From contig JAQBGW010000004.1 in the NCBI GenBank assembly GCA_032128415.1, forward strand, positions 35,820 to 99,819: a stretch of DNA of 64,000 nt, given 5' to 3'. Origin of the DNA: Ga0077527 sp032128415. Its GTDB lineage: Bacteria; Pseudomonadota; Gammaproteobacteria; Burkholderiales; SG8-41. A model generated the notes under the pieces. That model was given only the letters and a program-made list of their open reading frames with translations, made no database searches and was not told where the DNA came from. The position numbers and the translations under genes were made by a program. Below, piece by piece: positions 17,253 through 25,005 of the stretch (positions are counted from its first letter, which is position 1; each line of letters starts with the position of its first letter).

Positions 17253-18422
17253 TCAAGGCTTGAGCTTGTCCTCAAACCAATTCCACATCTCCGCCACCCC
17301 CAGCGTCAGGTAGTCACGCTGGCAGTGCTGCGCGCCGCCTTCTTCGGCAGTGAACACCCGCAGCGTCTTGTCCTTTGATCCCGAGGCGTTGTACAGCGCC
17401 TGCGCGTCGGCCAGCGGCACCTGCTCGTCGTCGGCACCATGCACGATCAGGAACGGGCAGCGCATTTTCTGCACCACGCCGTCGAGTTTGAAAGGTTCGA
17501 GTTTTTTCAGTGCTTCGTCCAGCGTATCCACACCGAGTATCCAGGTGATGTGGTGGCCGGGTACTGACATTGAGGTCTTGAACTGCGCATCAATGCGTTT
17601 TTTCCAGGTGGCGTGGTAGTCCCATATCGCACCCCAGGCGATGCACGCGGCGAAGCGCGAGTCCATAGCCGCCATGCGCGGTGAGTAATAACCACCGAGG
17701 CTGATGGCGACGACCCCGATTTTTTTCGGATCGACGTCATCACGCATTTCCAGCCAGTCGATGCAGGCCGAACCGGCAACTTCGTAGTCGTGGCGCAGGT
17801 AGTGGCCGCGGAAGCGGATCGCTTCGCCGGTGCCGGGGCCGTCCATCACCAGCACCGAGATGCCGCGCTTGATCAGGTCGGGCACGCCGCGCACGTACTG
17901 GATTTCCTTGGTGACGTCGAGGCCGTCGAAATAAACCACGCAGGGCGGGTGCTCAGCCGTCGTGTTCTGCGCATGCACGAAGTAACCGGGCAGGCTGCCG
18001 CCGGGGAACGGCACTTCGACGATTTCGATCTTGACGTCGGTCAGTGCGACGTGGCGATGGAAGCTGAACACGCCGGCCTTGTATGCGGCCAGTGCCTTGT
18101 CGTCCTTGGGTGTGCGAAAGCGCTCGGCCATCTGGTAGTAATTGCAGGCGCGCAAATAGGCGTGGGCGGCCGATACCCGGTGGCCGCTGGTATCGAATCG
18201 CTGCGCGTTGGCACTCACTTTGTCAGCCACATTGACGCAGGCGTTGAACCACGCTTCGTCGTCCTCCGGCGCTTTGTCTTTCAGCTGCATGCCGATCCTG
18301 TGCAATTCGCTGATTTCCGAGCCGCCGTAGGGCGCTGAACTCATCATATTGATAAATGCCGATGACCAGCGGTAGTTGCCGGGGAAATACATGAAATAGG
18401 CGGGGTCTTTCTTGGCGGTCAT
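17253..18422 (-). CDS. FrsA/DUF1100-type alpha/beta hydrolase, second copy
   Basis: A 389-residue paralogue of the gene at 3097-4323, with the same order of a helical cap (about 1-135) and a hydrolase core. Motifs are DGLDVTKE, MDGPGTGEA, the nucleophile elbow AISLGGYY, the acid in HGADDEQVPLAD and the histidine in GGAQHCQRD. The start has AAGGAC five bases upstream. It lies beside a Bug receptor and CoA-thioester enzymes, so it may hydrolyse an ester or C-C bond of an imported compound. Substrate unknown. Confidence 0.85.
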   Translation of the reverse strand: MTAKKDPAYFMYFPGNYRWSSAFINMMSSAPYGGSEISELHRIGMQLKDKAPEDDEAWFNACVNVADKVSANAQRFDTSGHRVSAAHAYLRACNYYQMAERFRTPKDDKALAAYKAGVFSFHRHVALTDVKIEIVEVPFPGGSLPGYFVHAQNTTAEHPPCVVYFDGLDVTKEIQYVRGVPDLIKRGISVLVMDGPGTGEAIRFRGHYLRHDYEVAGSACIDWLEMRDDVDPKKIGVVAISLGGYYSPRMAAMDSRFAACIAWGAIWDYHATWKKRIDAQFKTSMSVPGHHITWILGVDTLDEALKKLEPFKLDGVVQKMRCPFLIVHGADDEQVPLADAQALYNASGSKDKTLRVFTAEEGGAQHCQRDYLTLGVAEMWNWFEDKLKP

Positions 18423-18459
18423 TGCGGGTCCTTGCTGAATAAACGATGGTGGCGTGTTT

Positions 18460-18510
18460 GTCCTTCGACAGAGCCTGTCCTGAGTTTACCGAAGGACTCA
18501 GGACGAACGG
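18460..18510. repeat. Intergenic inverted repeat (CCTTCGACA...GGACGAACGG type)
   Basis: A palindromic element made of GTCCTTCGACAGAGCCTGTC and the opposed GAAGGACTCAGGACGAACGG. I recognise this as a repeat found in intergenic spaces of many bacteria. It lies between the hydrolase and Bug genes and may fold in the transcript. Confidence 0.8.
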
Positions 18511-18538
18511 TGATGGCGCTGTCCCGGCGTGTGCAAAT

Positions 18539-19504
18539 CTACATCTTGGGAATTTTTGCGGCTTTGGCGACGCGCGCCCATTTCGCGATTTCGTCCTGGA
18601 TGAATGCCGCGTATTCTGCCGGCCCCTCGCCGCCAATGTAGTAACCCTGATCGGTCAGCTGCTTGCGTATGGCCGGATCATTGAGCGGCTTTTGCAGTAC
18701 CGCATTCAGGCGGTCGATGATGGCCTTGGGCGTGCCCGCGGGCGCGAGGATGCCATTCCAGTTGTAGCTGGAGAAGCCCTTGACGCCCTGCTCGGCGGCG
18801 GTCGGCGTGTTCGGCATCAGCGAAGAACGTTCGCTGGCGGTGACCGCCAGCGCGCGCAGCTTGCCGACGGCCACCAGCGGGGCGGCCGGTGCGATCTGCA
18901 CATAGGCAAATTCGACATTGCCCGCCATCAGGTCGACCAGGTACAGCGCCGCGCCCTTGTACGGCACCATGTTCATCTTGACGCCGGCCATGGTCGAAAA
19001 CAATTCGGTGCCGAGATGTCCCACGGTGCCTATGCCCGGTGAGGCATAGTTGATGATGCCGGGACTGCGTTTGGCGAGATTGATGAACTCACGCAGGTTG
19101 CGCGCCGGCACCACCGGATGTACACACATGCAACTTGCGGTGCGCACGATCAGGGTGATTGGCGCAAAGGCGCGCGACGGGTTGTAGCCTAGCTTTTTGC
19201 GCACGCTGGGGGCGATGGTCAGCGGCCCGGGATTACCGCCGAGCAGCGTGTAGCCGTCGGCCGGCGCTTTGGCCACGGCTTCGGTGCCGATGGTGCCGCC
19301 GGCACCGCCGCGATTGTCGACCAGCACCTGCTGGCCCAGCGCGGAAGCAATAAAGTTTCCGGCCCAGCGCGAGTGTGTGTCAGTGGGGCCGCCGGCCGAG
19401 AACGGCACGATGAGGCGGATGGGTTTTGTTGGATAGGTTTGAGCGGTCGCTTGCAGGGCTACGAAACCCAGCGTAACGACGGCCAGCGGCATCAGCTTGT
19501 TCAT
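18539..19504 (-). CDS. Bug-family (TctC) periplasmic solute-binding protein
   Basis: A 321-residue receptor with signal peptide MNKLMPLAVVTLGFVALQATAQ, then the family start YPTKPIRLIVPFSAGGPTD, RGGAGGTIGTEAVAKAPADGYTLL, and late AEQGVKGFSSYNWNGILAPAGTP. The start has GGAGG nearby. Bug proteins bind small carboxylates, sometimes for the TctAB transporter and often as orphans. No TctA or TctB gene is in the window. Probably binds the substrate of the surrounding catabolic genes. Confidence 0.92.
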   Translation of the reverse strand: MNKLMPLAVVTLGFVALQATAQTYPTKPIRLIVPFSAGGPTDTHSRWAGNFIASALGQQVLVDNRGGAGGTIGTEAVAKAPADGYTLLGGNPGPLTIAPSVRKKLGYNPSRAFAPITLIVRTASCMCVHPVVPARNLREFINLAKRSPGIINYASPGIGTVGHLGTELFSTMAGVKMNMVPYKGAALYLVDLMAGNVEFAYVQIAPAAPLVAVGKLRALAVTASERSSLMPNTPTAAEQGVKGFSSYNWNGILAPAGTPKAIIDRLNAVLQKPLNDPAIRKQLTDQGYYIGGEGPAEYAAFIQDEIAKWARVAKAAKIPKM

Positions 19505-19652
19505 GAGGTTCCTCCAGTGTGGGCGCTCATATTGTGAACAGGTGTTGAGCGCTGTGTTCACGATAGTGAGCGGGCCGCGACCTGTCAATCACCAGCGGAG
19601 CATCTGCTAAAATCGCCGCCTGTAGCAACAATCTTGACCAACAAGGAAGACC

Positions 19653-20567
19653 ATGGCCGCAAGAGCAAAGAAGTCCACAACGCGAAAGCCGAATGTAAAA
19701 AAATACACCGATATTCTCTACGCAGTGAAGGATCAGGTGGCGTGGATCACCATCAATCGCGAGAAGGTGCTGAACGCATTCCGCGAGCAGACGCTGGACG
19801 AAATGATTGATGCATTGAAGTCCACGCGCGAAGACCCGTCCATCGTTTGCGCTGTAGTTACCGGCAAGGGCAACAAGTCATTTTCCGCGGGTGGTGATTT
19901 TTATGCGATGAAGCGGCTTAATTTCACCAACGCCTATATGTGGAACGATCGCATGCTCGGGCTGGCGATGACTATCCGCGGCCTGCCGATCCCGGTGATC
20001 GCCATGGTCAACGGCTGGTGCATGGGCGGTGGACATGAGCTGGCGCTGTGGTGTGATCTGGTGATTGCCTCTGAAAACGCCGTGCTCGGCCAGACCGGTG
20101 CCAAGGTCGGCGCCTGCCCGACTGTGGGCGCCACGCAATATATTCCACGCATTATCGGCGAGCGTCTGGCGCGTGAAATGATTTTCTGCGCGCGGCGGTT
20201 CGGGGCGAAGGAAGCGGTGGAAGTCGGCCTGATCAACAAATGTGTGCCGCAGAAGGATCTGCTGAAGGAAACGCTGAAGTGGTGCGAAACCATGAAGGGC
20301 CACAGTGCGCTGACCATGCGCATGACCAAGAAGTCGCTGAACGCCGAATCCGACAATCTGTATGCTTCATGGCAGCACGGCATGGAGCTGCTGGCCCATG
20401 TCTGGGGTTCGGATGAAGCGAACGAGGGCATGGATGCCTTCCTCGCCGGTCGCAAGCCTAATTTCCAGAAATTCCGCATGAAAGCCAAGCGCGAACTCGA
20501 AATCTACGTTGACGGTTTCAACAAGGACCTCAACACGCCGCCGTCAATGCGGCGCAAGAAGCGTTAA
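19653..20567 (+). CDS. Enoyl-CoA hydratase/isomerase family protein
   Basis: A 304-residue crotonase-fold enzyme. It contains FSAGGDFYAMK (oxyanion hole), MVNGWCMGGGHELALWCDLVIAS and GATQYIPRIIGERLAREMIF. The glycine-rich GATQYIPRIIG region recalls MenB/BadI-type enzymes, which can open rings or form C-C bonds, rather than simple hydratases. It has a lysine-rich N-terminal extension and a basic C-terminus (RRKKR). First of a run with a CoA-transferase, a VOC epimerase-like protein and a dehydrogenase. Confidence 0.87.
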   Translation: MAARAKKSTTRKPNVKKYTDILYAVKDQVAWITINREKVLNAFREQTLDEMIDALKSTREDPSIVCAVVTGKGNKSFSAGGDFYAMKRLNFTNAYMWNDRMLGLAMTIRGLPIPVIAMVNGWCMGGGHELALWCDLVIASENAVLGQTGAKVGACPTVGATQYIPRIIGERLAREMIFCARRFGAKEAVEVGLINKCVPQKDLLKETLKWCETMKGHSALTMRMTKKSLNAESDNLYASWQHGMELLAHVWGSDEANEGMDAFLAGRKPNFQKFRMKAKRELEIYVDGFNKDLNTPPSMRRKKR

Positions 20568-20581
20568 TCGCAGCGGACGTG

Positions 20582-21784
20582 ATGGCTGAAGAACCCAAAG
20601 GCGCGCTGGCCGGCGTCCGTGTTCTCGATCTGACGCGCATACTGGCCGGACCGCTGTGCACCATGACGCTTGGCGACATGGGTGCGGACGTGATCAAGGT
20701 CGAACCGCCAGGCGCAGGCGACGACACGCGCAACTGGGGACCGCCCTTTGTCGAAGGGGAGTCGGCGTATTACCTCGGCGTTAATCGCAACAAGCGCTCG
20801 ATCACGTTGAACATGGCGGTTAAATCCGGGCAGGAAGTGCTGGCCGGGTTGATCCGCAAGGCCGATGTGCTGGTGGAGAATTTCAAGGTCGGCACGCTGG
20901 AGAAATGGGGTTTCGGCAACGACTGGTTGCAGGCCAATGCGCCGCGCACGATACGCTGCTCAATTACCGGCTACGGTTCGACTGGGCCCAAAGCGGGTTT
21001 GCCGGGCTACGATTTCATCCTGCAGGCCGAGTCTGGATTGATGAGCATATGCGGTGAGCCGGACGGCACGCCGATGAAATACGGCGTGGCCATCGTCGAT
21101 ATCTGCACCGGCATGCTCGCCTGCAATTCGATACTCGCTGCGCTGAATGCACGCCACAGTTCCGGCCGTGGCCAGCATGTCGAAGTATCACTGTTCGATT
21201 CCGGGTTGGCGATGCTGGCCAACGTCGCCGCCAATCACCTGGTGTCGGGCAAGGATGCCGGGCGTTTTGGCAACGGCCACCCCAACATCGTGCCCTACAC
21301 CGCCTATCCAACGCGCGACGACATGATTGCCGTGGCGGTGGGCAATGACACCCAGTTTGGCAAATTTTCTGCAGCGCTGGGTCATGCGGGATGGGTTGCT
21401 GATCCACGATTCACCAAAAATCCGGACCGGGTGATGAATCGCGACGCGCTGGATCAGTTGATCAAGGTAGAGCTAAAACGCGAAGGCGCAGAATTCTGGA
21501 TAGAAAAGTTAATGGCGACGGGCATACCCTGCGGCCGCATCAACAGCGTGGCACAGGCACTGGCCGCGCCGCACACGATTGCACGTGAAATGGTGACAAC
21601 GGTTGAGCACCCGACTGCGGGTACCGTCAAAATGCTCGGCATGCCGTATCGTTTCAGCGATACGCCGGCGAGCATCCGTCGTCCGCCGCCACTGCTGGGT
21701 CAGCATACGGAAGCGGTGTTGCGTGATGAGCTGGGTTTCAGCGATACCCGCATCACTGCGTTGCGCACAGAAAAAGTTATTTAA
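20582..21784 (+). CDS. CaiB/BaiF family CoA-transferase, second copy
   Basis: A 400-residue paralogue of the gene at 14518 (GVRVLDLTRILAGPLCTMTL, DMGADVIKVEPPGAGDDTRNWGPPF, NFKVGTLEKWGFG, GSTGPKAGLPGYDFILQAESG). It is 14 bases after the enoyl-CoA hydratase gene. A GTG one codon upstream is an alternative start. It probably forms the CoA thioester used by the neighbouring enzymes. Its stop codon lies within the extended copy 3 of the AT-rich motif. Confidence 0.9.
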   Translation: MAEEPKGALAGVRVLDLTRILAGPLCTMTLGDMGADVIKVEPPGAGDDTRNWGPPFVEGESAYYLGVNRNKRSITLNMAVKSGQEVLAGLIRKADVLVENFKVGTLEKWGFGNDWLQANAPRTIRCSITGYGSTGPKAGLPGYDFILQAESGLMSICGEPDGTPMKYGVAIVDICTGMLACNSILAALNARHSSGRGQHVEVSLFDSGLAMLANVAANHLVSGKDAGRFGNGHPNIVPYTAYPTRDDMIAVAVGNDTQFGKFSAALGHAGWVADPRFTKNPDRVMNRDALDQLIKVELKREGAEFWIEKLMATGIPCGRINSVAQALAAPHTIAREMVTTVEHPTAGTVKMLGMPYRFSDTPASIRRPPPLLGQHTEAVLRDELGFSDTRITALRTEKVI

Positions 21785-21797
21785 AAACAACAGGTTA
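21785..21797 (+). repeat. AAACAA-N4-TTA motif, copy 3
   Basis: Extended context TTTAAAAACAACAGGTTACG. The TAA in it is the stop codon of the CoA-transferase gene. It lies in the 27-base gap before the epimerase-like gene. Confidence 0.6.
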
Positions 21798-21811
21798 CGT
21801 ATAACCCCCCC

Positions 21812-22237
21812 ATGATCACTGGTCTCAGTCATGTATCCATCGTCGTGCCGGATCTGGCTGCGGCCATTACGCGGTTGCAGCAGATGTACGGACTGGTTGC
21901 CGGCGAGATCAAGGTCAACGACGAGCAGGGCGTGCGCATGACGTATGTCGATCTTGGCAACGCAAAAATCGAATTGATGGAACCATCTCGCGCGGATTCG
22001 CCGATTGCGAAATTCCTGGAACGCAATCCCAGGGGCGGCATCCATCATTTCTGCATGAGTGTTGATGATGTGGCGGCAACGACGCACGAATTGACTGCCG
22101 CCGGTGCGCAGGTGCTGGGCAGCGGTGCAGCACAACTCAACGTGCATGGCGAGCGGATTGCATTCGTACACCCCAAGGATTTTCTTGGCGCATTGATTGA
22201 GTTGGAAGAAAATAAGTTGGGGGAACACGGTGGTTGA
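21812..22237 (+). CDS. VOC protein resembling methylmalonyl-CoA epimerase
   Basis: A 141-residue protein. It has a metal-binding histidine in LSHVSIVVPD, NAKIELMEPSRADSPIAKFLE, the second ligand in RGGIHHFCMSVDD and the late glutamate in GALIELEE. This arrangement is that of methylmalonyl-CoA epimerase. No mutase or propionyl-CoA carboxylase gene is nearby, so it may act on another branched acyl-CoA. Its end overlaps the next gene by 8 bases. Confidence 0.8.
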   Translation: MITGLSHVSIVVPDLAAAITRLQQMYGLVAGEIKVNDEQGVRMTYVDLGNAKIELMEPSRADSPIAKFLERNPRGGIHHFCMSVDDVAATTHELTAAGAQVLGSGAAQLNVHGERIAFVHPKDFLGALIELEENKLGEHGG

Positions 22238-23291
22238 ACAGAAACAACAACGAATTCCGGGCGAGAAACTGCGTGCATTTATTACGGCAGCATTCGAGGC
22301 GGTACAAATTTCACCGGTTGACGCGCGCACGATTGCCGAGCTGATGACGCAAGCCGACCTCAACGGTTCCGAGGGCCACGGCGTTTTCCGTCTGCCGCAG
22401 TACATCCGCCGTATCAAGGGCGGTGCGGTCAATGTCAAACCAAACATTCGCGTTGAGCGCGAGATGGCCGGCATGGCGCTGATCCACGGCGACAACGGCA
22501 TGGGCCATCTGGTGATGAAGTTTGCTGCTGAAAAAGCGATCGAGAAGGCAAAGACCGCGGGCGTGGCCTGGGTCGGTGCGCGCTGGAGCAACCATGCCGG
22601 GCCGGCAGCGCTGTACGCGGCAATGCCGCTGGCGCACGACATGATCGGACTCTATATGGCGGTGGGTAGCGCCAATCATCTGCCGCCGTGGGGCGGGCTC
22701 GATATGTTGCTATCGACTAATCCAATTGCAGTGGCGGTACCTGCCGGTGCTGAGCAGGCGATCGTCCTTGACATGGCGACTACGGTAGCAGCCTACGGCA
22801 AAGTCAAAACCAAAGCGCAGCGCGGCGAGATGATGCCCGAGGGCTGGATGATGGATCGGCAGGGTAATCCGCTGACCGATCCAAAACGCGCGAACGAAGG
22901 TTTTTTGCTGCCGATCGGCGGCTACAAGGGTTATGGTCTGGCGCTGGTGCTGGGCCTGCTCGCCGGCAATCTCAACGGCGCGGCGATGGGCAAGGACGTC
23001 ATCGATTTCAACAATGACGACACCAGCGAGACCAACACCGGGCATGCCATCATCGCCATCAACATCGAGGCCTTCCAGCCGCTGGCGGAATTCAAGCAGG
23101 GCATGGATGCGCTGATCCGCGACGTTCGCAATTCACAACGCCTGCCCGGCGTCGATCACATTCGTCTGCCCGGTGAGGGCACGCATACCACGCGTGCTCA
23201 CAATGAAAAGAACGGGGTGCCGATGCCGCAAGCGCTGCTGGCGGCGCTGGATCAGTTGGCGAACGAGCTCAAGATTTCTCCGCTGAACTGA
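22230..23291 (+). CDS. Ldh2-type malate/L-lactate dehydrogenase family oxidoreductase
   Basis: A 353-residue NAD(P)-dependent dehydrogenase of the Ldh2/YlbC/ComC fold (HGVFRLPQYI, VGARWSNHAGPAALYAAMPL, LSTNPIAVAVPAG, GGYKGYGLALVLGLLAG). Members reduce 2-oxoacids or sulfolactate-like compounds. I start at a GTG with GGGGGA upstream, overlapping the epimerase-like stop, so translation is probably coupled. Last gene of the run. Exact substrate unknown. Confidence 0.87.
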   Translation: MVEQKQQRIPGEKLRAFITAAFEAVQISPVDARTIAELMTQADLNGSEGHGVFRLPQYIRRIKGGAVNVKPNIRVEREMAGMALIHGDNGMGHLVMKFAAEKAIEKAKTAGVAWVGARWSNHAGPAALYAAMPLAHDMIGLYMAVGSANHLPPWGGLDMLLSTNPIAVAVPAGAEQAIVLDMATTVAAYGKVKTKAQRGEMMPEGWMMDRQGNPLTDPKRANEGFLLPIGGYKGYGLALVLGLLAGNLNGAAMGKDVIDFNNDDTSETNTGHAIIAINIEAFQPLAEFKQGMDALIRDVRNSQRLPGVDHIRLPGEGTHTTRAHNEKNGVPMPQALLAALDQLANELKISPLN

Positions 23292-23337
23292 GGCGGTTTC
23301 GTCCACGGTTATGTAGCTTCGCACTGCTCCGACCGGA

Positions 23338-24237
23338 TCAACGGAGTGCCTTGTCGGAACGGAGCCTTTCGACAGTCAGATCCACGAACGCTCGCACCTT
23401 GGCAGAGGCTTGTCGGCCTTCGCGATGCAGCACATGGATCGGCAGGGGGGGTGGCTCGAACTCACCCAGAACGATTTTAAGCGTGCCTGCGGCAAGATGG
23501 GGTGCGATCTGGTACGAGAGCAATTGTGTCACACCGAATCCGGCGAGCGCTGCTTCAACCGCCGCGCGATTGCTGGTAACAGTCAACCGGGGTTGAATCC
23601 GGACCGCGGTCGATTTTCCCTCATCTGAAAACTTCCATTCCGCACGCGGCGATACCGCGCTGGCCGAGATGATGGCATGACGTGTGAGATCTGCCGGTCG
23701 TCGCGGGACACCGTGCGCTTTCAGGTAGGCAGGCGCTGCACAAGCGACACGCCGGACTTGACCCGTGCGTATCGCCCGCATCGACGAATCCGGCAGCTCA
23801 CCGATGCGGACGCCGACATCGAGGCCTTCGTCGATCAGATTAACCACGCGATCGACGAATAGCGCCGACACCGTCATATCAGGATAGTGCCGGAGATAGT
23901 CGACTATGCCCTGCATTACGTACATGTATCCGAACAGCACGGGCGCTGTGACTGCAAGGTTGCCGCGGGGTGCGGCGTTTATGCCGGCGGCAGCTTCGTC
24001 GGCCTCGGCAACTTCCGCGAGGATGCGGCGGGCATCTTCCAGATATCGCCCGCCGGCCTCGGTGACCCGCACCTGGCGGGTAGTTCGCGTCAGCAACTTC
24101 ACGCCCAGATCGTCTTCGAGGGTCAAGATCGAGCGGGTTACCGCGGGCGGGGAGATACCCAGTCGGCGCGCGGCGCGAGAAAAACTTTCCTCTTCTGCAA
24201 CAGCAACATACACCGACATCAGATGAAAACGATCCAT
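23338..24237 (-). CDS. LysR-family transcriptional regulator
   Basis: A 299-residue regulator. The N-terminal winged helix (MDRFHLMSVYVAVAEEESFSRAARRLGISPPAVTRSILTLEDDLG) is canonical, followed by a type 2 periplasmic-binding effector domain. The gene is divergent from the AhpD-like gene, with a perfect palindrome between them (24263-24283), so it probably controls both directions. The sequence resembles the subgroup that recognises TATTC...GAATA-type sites. Confidence 0.93.
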   Translation of the reverse strand: MDRFHLMSVYVAVAEEESFSRAARRLGISPPAVTRSILTLEDDLGVKLLTRTTRQVRVTEAGGRYLEDARRILAEVAEADEAAAGINAAPRGNLAVTAPVLFGYMYVMQGIVDYLRHYPDMTVSALFVDRVVNLIDEGLDVGVRIGELPDSSMRAIRTGQVRRVACAAPAYLKAHGVPRRPADLTRHAIISASAVSPRAEWKFSDEGKSTAVRIQPRLTVTSNRAAVEAALAGFGVTQLLSYQIAPHLAAGTLKIVLGEFEPPPLPIHVLHREGRQASAKVRAFVDLTVERLRSDKALR

Positions 24238-24262
24238 GGGCGATTTTCCGGCCGCTGCGTTG

Positions 24263-24283
24263 TTATTCCTAATAATGGAATAA
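24263..24283. promoter_or_regulatory. Palindromic operator of the LysR divergon
   Basis: A perfect inverted repeat of 7 bases with a 7-base spacer: TTATTCC, TAATAAT, GGAATAA. It lies 26 bases upstream of the LysR start and 110 bases before the AhpD-like gene. LysR regulators usually bind such dyads (T-N11-A type). Confidence 0.78.
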
Positions 24284-24392
24284 TAAATTGCAATAAATGG
24301 ATATTCTTCTATTTTATGGAACCTGTCAAAGTTCTCCCCGTTCGCAGCGCAGGATGCGCGGCGGCAACCAACCCGACGAAAAGGAGTTTCAC

Positions 24393-24938
24393 ATGAGCCG
24401 CATCACTGTTATCGATCATCACAACGCCAACGCCGAACAGAAAGCCCTGCTCGACGCTATCCAGTCGCAATTGGGCATGGTGCCCAATTTTCTAAAAATC
24501 TTCGCCAACTCCCCCGTTGCTCTGAGAGCGTTTCTGGGGCTGCATAGCGTTGCCAACGAAGGTTCACTGTCGGCGCAGACCCGCGAACGTATCGCGCTGG
24601 CCCTGGCGCAGCAGAATTCTTGCGCCTATTGCCTGTCAGCGCATACCGCCATCGGCCGCAAGTCTGGATTGACGGGCGACGAGATTGCAGCCAACCGTGC
24701 CGGAACCAGCGAGGACGCCAAAGCCGCGGTAGCGGTGAAGCTGGCACGCAGCCTGTCCGAACACAAAGGCGAAATCACTACCGCCGAGTTGATCGAGGCG
24801 CGCGAGGCGGGCTATTCGGAAGCGGATATTGTGGAGATCATCACCCATGTTGGCATGAATATCCTCACTAACATTCTTGGCAAAGCGAGCCGGGTGGAAA
24901 TCGACTTTCCGAAAGTAGAGCTCAAGCTGGCGGCGTAA
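24393..24938 (+). CDS. Carboxymuconolactone decarboxylase / AhpD-like protein
   Basis: A 181-residue helical protein with the redox motif CAYCLSAHT (CxxC then His three positions later), as in AhpD-type peroxidase-related proteins, and a conserved VEIITHVGMNILTNILGKASRVEIDFP end. A perfect AAGGAG site decides the start. It is divergent from the LysR gene and 67 bases upstream of the fused flavin/2Fe-2S oxidoreductase, which could reduce it. Probable role: thiol-dependent peroxide or electrophile detoxification. Confidence 0.88.
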   Translation: MSRITVIDHHNANAEQKALLDAIQSQLGMVPNFLKIFANSPVALRAFLGLHSVANEGSLSAQTRERIALALAQQNSCAYCLSAHTAIGRKSGLTGDEIAANRAGTSEDAKAAVAVKLARSLSEHKGEITTAELIEAREAGYSEADIVEIITHVGMNILTNILGKASRVEIDFPKVELKLAA

Positions 24939-25005
24939 ACGCAGGTCCGATGCCATCGCCGGCGGCACGCTACGCCGCCGGCATCCAACAAACAGGAGTA
25001 GTCCC

